64,000 bases of DNA, taken from Miscanthus floridulus. Lineage: Eukaryota; Streptophyta; Magnoliopsida; Poales; Poaceae. The notes beneath the pieces were generated by a model. The model was not told where the DNA came from and searched no databases. It worked only from the letters and a program-made list of their open reading frames with translations. A program made the position numbers and the translations under genes. This document shows, in pieces, positions 59,538 through 64,000 of the stretch. The stretch spans positions 109,012,158-109,076,157 of the forward strand of contig NC_089595.1 of assembly GCF_019320115.1 (NCBI RefSeq), read 5' to 3'. Numbering within the stretch: the stretch's first letter is position 1; every line of letters begins with the position of its first letter.

Positions 59538-61805
59538 CTAACATGGGAAGGGGAATTTGGGTCCATAGTATTCACTAACCCACTTGGCAATGACTTTGTC
59601 CATCATGATGCACCCCATGAAATACACCCAAACTTTGCCAAGTCTCCAAATTCCCCGATTTCCAATGGACTCCTCACTTCCCTTTCGGGATCCAAACCTT
59701 CTTGGTGCTCTTCATGTTTGAGATGATCTCCTTTGGCACCCAAAAGCGTTTGACCCCATTGTTGGCTTGCTTGTTCACCTTGATGGCCACCACTTTGTCA
59801 TTTTTCTTCTTCTTCAAGAGATAAGGTGTGGAGGCCTTCTTGTCCACCATGTTGGTGTAGGTGTTGGAGAACTTGCTTGTTTGCTTTTTCTCCTTCTTCT
59901 TTGCTCCTCCCCCATTCTTCACCTTGCACTCATAGGACTTGTGACCTTCCTTGTGGCATACGTAACAAACCACGGTTTGTCCTTCATCAAGCTTCTTCAC
60001 TCCTTTGATGGTGTTATCTTGATGAAGTTGGGTTTGCTTCCCTTGCCTTTCACTTGAGTCAAGTCCTTGGTGAGGCGAGCTACTTCTTGCTTGAGTTGCT
60101 CATTTTCCTTTGCAACCTCTTGTGTGTATGTATCTACAACAACTTTCTCAACACAAACTTGGTTGCACAAAAGTGAGTCTAAACATAAATCATTGCAAGA
60201 AGTAGAGACATCCTTTTTAATGATAGAACTTTTCTTTTTAGATGCCTTGGTGGGGGTATTTTTGACGGCTTCAAGATTAGCAACTTTAATAGTTAGCTCA
60301 TCACAATGTTTGCACATGATTTCCAATTTAGCAAGCAAACTTTGATAATCATTTTGTGAGCTAGCTAACTTTTCTTTTAATTTTTCATTTTTCTTTAAAA
60401 GTTGCTCATCATTGATTGTGCATGCATTTGTTGTTGCACTAGCCTCAAGTTGCTCAATTTTAGTAGATAGTTCAACATTGAGATTTGCAAAGTTTTCATA
60501 TTGTTCAAGCAAATTTTTGTATGCTTCTTGTGAACTACCTAGCTCTTCTTTTAAATTTTTTAGCTTCTTTTGTTGACTAGTGCAAACTTTAGCATATTTA
60601 AGATTTTGTTGCACAATTGTATTATAAGAAGGCAAATCATCATCACTATTGCTCTCACTAGAGGATAAGCTTTCATTACCTCGTGCCATAAGGCACACAC
60701 AAGAAGAGCTTGATGATAAGTGCTTGCGCCCTTGCCTCTTGTGATAATCTTCTTCACTATAAGAATCATCCCATGACCTTATTGATGTGAGGGCTTTGTT
60801 CTTGCACGCCTTCTTCTTTGCCTTAGGTGTGGGCTTGTTTGGACAAACTTCCACAAAATGCCCCAACTCGCCGCATCCATAGCATCCTCTCTTTCTTTGC
60901 TCGTTTCTTTGATTAGTGAAAACGAGGTCTTGAATTTGGATGGGCACACCCTTGACATTGAGCCTTACGATCATCTTCTCCACCTTTTTGATAAGTTTGA
61001 TTGATTCTTCATCAAGGTCGGAGGTGGACGAGGAAGATTGATCATCATCACTTGATTCTTGTTCATCATCATCATCATCCTCATCTTCTTCTTCTTCACT
61101 TGAGGAGCTTGAGCTTGAGCTTGACTCAACTTTCTTGCCCTTCATCTTTTTCTTTTCGCTACAAGCGAGAGCTTTGCTTTTGCTTGATGAAGATGCTTCT
61201 CCTTGACCCATCTTACGTGACATTTCAAATGCCACTAGCTTGCCAATGACAATGCCCGGGGTCATGGTGCTCAAGTTCTCCATGTTGTGAAGGATGGTGA
61301 TGATGCTTGCATATTTCTTTTGTGGTAGAACGGAGATGATCTTCCTCATGATGTCCGCATCATCTAGCTTTAATAATCCTATTGAATGGAGCTCATTGAT
61401 AATTAGATTCAATCGAGAATACATATCACGAACAAGCTCATCATCATTCATAGCAAAGGAATCATAATGTTGCTTAGCTAGATAATGTTTTTGCTCACGA
61501 ACATTACTTGTGCCATCATGGAGCTCTTGGAGTTTTAACCAAATTTTATGTGTCGTATTTAAGGTGAACACTTGGTTAAACACATCCATGCTAAATGATT
61601 CAAACAAGCAATTCTTAGCTCTAGCATTAAAATGCATTTCTTTTTCGTCACTCCTTGTGGGCTTTTCGGGATTCTTAATGGGTTTCATCCCATCACGAGT
61701 GACTCTCCATACACCTAAATCAACCGCCTCAAGGTGGCAAGCCATTCTAGCCTTATAGTAGAGGAAGTTAGTGCCATCAAATTGTAGAGGCCTAGCGGTA
61801 TCCAT
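59538..61805 (-). pseudogene. Large gag of pol-less SIRE-type element
   Basis: Starts MDTARPLQFDGTNFLYYKARM at 61805; an in-frame ATG at 61835 also exists. The main frame runs 602 codons to 59997. It has the capsid region (FNQVFTLNTTHKIWLKLQEL, KHYLAKQHYDSF), a Ser/Glu/Asp run, and an intact zinc knuckle CYGCGELGHFVEVC. A long coiled coil (about 60500-60060) follows. At GGAGTGAAG a shift of one base leads into a second frame (60000-59674) with an intact knuckle CYVCHKEGHKSYEC and WVPKEIISNMKS, then KKVWIPKG. Another shift gives a short tail (YFMGCIMMDKVIAKWVSEYY) to TAG at 59538. Where SIRE pol would begin (DSGC motif) there is only this tail. The two shifts may be mutations or, less likely, programmed. 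Nearly intact compared with other gags here. Confidence 0.8.
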
Positions 61806-61872
61806 CCCAACCACTCTACAATAGCGTCGGCTCAACGGCGGTTAAGCCAAAGGTCCAAATATGAGCCAACCT

Positions 61873-61887
61873 GGCTCTGATACCAAT
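61873..61887 (-). other. Primer binding site (initiator Met tRNA)
   Basis: Minus strand ATTGGTATCAGAGCC immediately follows the LTR end, a perfect TGGTATCAGAGC match. It fixes 61888-63273 as the 5' LTR of the element to its left. Confidence 0.85.
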
Positions 61888-63273
61888 TGAAGGGACCGTG
61901 ACGCCTAAGAGGGGGGTGAATTAGGCAACTTAAAATTCTAACTCTAAATTATGGCCTCTTTTTCTACCCTTAGCAAAACCTATGGAAAAGATAAACTATC
62001 TAAATGTGCAACTACGGTTTTGCTAATGTGTTGCTATCTCTACCACAATAGAAGTAATATAATCAATGTAAGTGTGGAAGCTAAAGAGCAAGGTAGAGAT
62101 ATGCAAACTCCCGTCGATGACTCCGGTATTTTTACCGAGATATCGAGAAGCGCGCAAGCTTCCCCCTAGTCCTCGTTGGAGCCCCTCGTAAGGAATCCCT
62201 CACAAGGGCCAAGCTCCCGGTCAAGTAACTCCGTAGATAGCCTCGGGCCTTCCCCACGCGCAAGTGGGTCTTCGATGTGCCTCTCGGCAAGCCTCTCCCG
62301 GATGCTCCCCACCGTCTTCACTATCAAGCTTCTGGCCGAAACGTCGCGGCCCTTGTTCCCTCCGGTACACAGTGGCGGCCACACCACAAACGTGGTTGGT
62401 GTGATCTCGCAAGACTTCAAGCCCCTCCGATGTACAACACTTGTGCTCGCAAGCATGGGGTGGCAAGAGGTATGCAAACCTCACTAAACACTAGGCATAA
62501 ACCTAGAGCAAGCGCATAAGCGGTGGTCTAATCAACTTAAGCACTTCGCAAAGCACTTATGCTAATCACCTAATAAAACACTAAGCACTATGCATGTGGA
62601 GATCACTAAAATGGTGTATCAACACCCTTGGTATGTTTCCTTAGTTCCACACACCTCAAATGGCCGGTTAGGGGTTGTATTTATAAGCCCCCCTGAGAAA
62701 GTAACCGTTGGGGTCGAATTCCCGCGAAACTGCTACTGACCGGACGCTAAATCGTCCTGACTAGACGCGTCCGATCGTCCCGACCGTTGAGCCAGAAATG
62801 TGTTGATCGGATGCTGGCCAGCGTCCGGTCGCCTGCCACCAGACGCGTTCGGTCGCAGATATGCCACTCTGGAACCTCTCTGTACTCGATCGGACGCTGC
62901 GTTCCTGCGTCCGGTCGGTTATCGCCAGCGTCTGGTCCTTGCGTCTGGTCGCCTGTCTACCGAGCCACAGGTCCAGCGTCCGGTCCAGCGTTCGGTCGCC
63001 TCTGCGAGCTCATTTCTTCGCGATCTTGCGTACGGCTTGGTTCCTATCTTCATGCTTGGACTTTGCTTGATATCTTGGGTCTTTTCTTGTACTCCTAAAG
63101 TCTTGCTTAAGGTGTTGATCATCGGATCATCACGTCGCCTTCGTCCAAGTCACGTCTTGCACCCTGTTGGACTACAAAACAAACACTTGCAAATTCATTA
63201 GTCCTATTTGGTTGTGTTGGTCATCAAACACCAAAATCCAAAGTAAATGGGCCTAGGGTCCATTTTCCTTACA
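61888..63273 (-). repeat. Shared LTR: 5' LTR of one element and 3' LTR of the next
   Basis: 1386 bp, a few percent different from 57013-58406. Minus strand TGTAAGGAAAATGGACCC to ...CACGGTCCCTTCA. One side has a primer site (61873-61887), the other a polypurine tract (63274-63287). TATA (plus reading GTATTTATAAG) at 62677-62687; word array at 62737-62995. Confidence 0.88.
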
Positions 63274-64000
63274 ATCTCCCCCTTTTTGGTGATTGATGAC
63301 AACATGACAAAAGCAAGCAAATAATAAGAATCTGGAAGTTAAAAACTACCTACTTGCTAGGATGCAATGCGAAGGGCAAGGTTATATGATACTAATTGAC
63401 AGATACCAATTAAAACTTTACTTAAAAGCTTGTCTTGCCCTTGCAAATATCCCCATGTGATATTATGGATTAAGGCCTAGCTTTCTAAAAAAATTCTCCC
63501 ATTACTTATACTAACCCATAATTCATTTTCCTCCCTTTTTCACACCATTACCACTTGTAGACATCAACTTGGTGCTTGCCTTTGGTCCTTCAAATTCTCC
63601 CCCTTTGGCATCAAACACCAAAAAGGAAGACATTTGTAGTACAAGGAAGGGTCAAATTTCATGATCCTTTGTGTAGAGAGTGAAATGGATCACAAAATTT
63701 GACTCTCACATTATATAGACTAAGCTCCCCCTAAATATATGCATACATATGGTAGAAAGCAAAGCATATGCATAATTAGCAATTTATTGCACAAGAGAGG
63801 TTAATCTATATAATGCATGGAGAAAGCAAATAAATATCAAAGAGAGATCAACATGGTGATATTGGTTTAGAAATGCCACATGTGAAAATCAATTTGATTT
63901 CTACCAATTGAAGTATAATGCTTTCCTCCGGGGACTCCATTTTCCTTGCAATGAGACCACTACACACAAGATAAGCTTAAAAAGGTGTTAGTCTCAAGGC
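63274..64000 (-). mobile_element. 3' internal tail of a second tandem pol-less element
   Basis: Near-identical to 58407-59133 (for example GACAACATGACAAAAGC against GACAACACGACCAAAGC). It starts with the polypurine tract and runs off the window, so its gag and outer LTR lie beyond 64000. Confidence 0.85.

Larger units (their letters stand above)
57013..63273 (-). mobile_element. Pol-less SIRE-type element with gag (TR-GAG-like)
   Basis: Two LTRs of about 1.39 kb (57013-58406 and 61888-63273) bound a 3.48-kb internal region. On the minus strand it holds a primer site, a long gag and a 1.1-kb non-coding tail ending in a purine tract. No protease, integrase, RT or RNase H is present. This fits the class of terminal-repeat elements with only GAG described in plants, which need another element's enzymes. 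ACTGT (57008-57012) is the left target block. The right LTR is followed by another internal region rather than by flanking DNA. Confidence 0.85.

Overview
The window reads as a nuclear chromosome segment of a grass, probably Panicoideae/Andropogoneae. That is inferred from Poaceae-type SIRE/Maximus copia and Tat gypsy retrotransposons, a T-tailed p-SINE-like SINE, Tourist and Mutator MITEs, and plant intron/exon structure. About 90% of it is transposable-element DNA. Only two intact host genes are supported: a five-exon eL43 (RPL37A) ribosomal protein gene on + (45617-47580) and a two-exon pepsin-like aspartic protease gene on - (48297-49708). A degraded fragment of a TPX2/WVD2-like gene lies near 3861-4831. 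No rRNA, functional tRNA, CRISPR array or bacterial-type operon was seen.

Layout. 1-9799 is SIRE-type debris: an internal 3' remnant, mosaic LTR pieces in both orientations, the TPX2-like fragment, and a 1.6-kb GC-rich non-LTR insertion with a perfect 17-bp target duplication. 9800-11389 is gene-free and holds one CACTA-type terminus. 11403-45340 is an imperfect foldback DNA element split by a 33-kb nest. The outer SIRE-type copia element (11843-44827) has 1.27-kb LTRs and target duplication ATTAT. It contains a complete Tat-type gypsy element (19094-32904, 404-bp LTRs, target duplication GTTAG) inside its RNase H, a truncated minus-strand SIRE element (33954 to about 41615), and a truncated LTR of a fourth family (ends 42380). 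The nest ends 0.8 kb upstream of the eL43 start codon.

50069-57012 is the 3' half of a minus-strand Tat element. Its plus-strand extra gene (52683-56409) matches the minus-strand extra gene of the other Tat element. It is cut at 57013 by a minus-strand SIRE-type element with LTRs, PBS, PPT and a large gag but no pol. That element shares its upstream LTR (61888-63273) with a second copy running off the window, so this is a tandem LTR-internal-LTR-internal array.

The least expected signal is short GC-rich inverted words. GCGGCAGTGCCGC and its variants recur through the outer SIRE element, in both LTRs, in gag, between integrase and RT, and in the 3' spacer. A different word (GCGTCCGGTC / GACCGGACGC) is arrayed just upstream of the TATA box in the other SIRE-type LTRs. 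All retroelement genes are broken by stops and frameshifts; many stops look like methyl-cytosine decay. Frames, coordinates and repeats were read by eye without alignment software.
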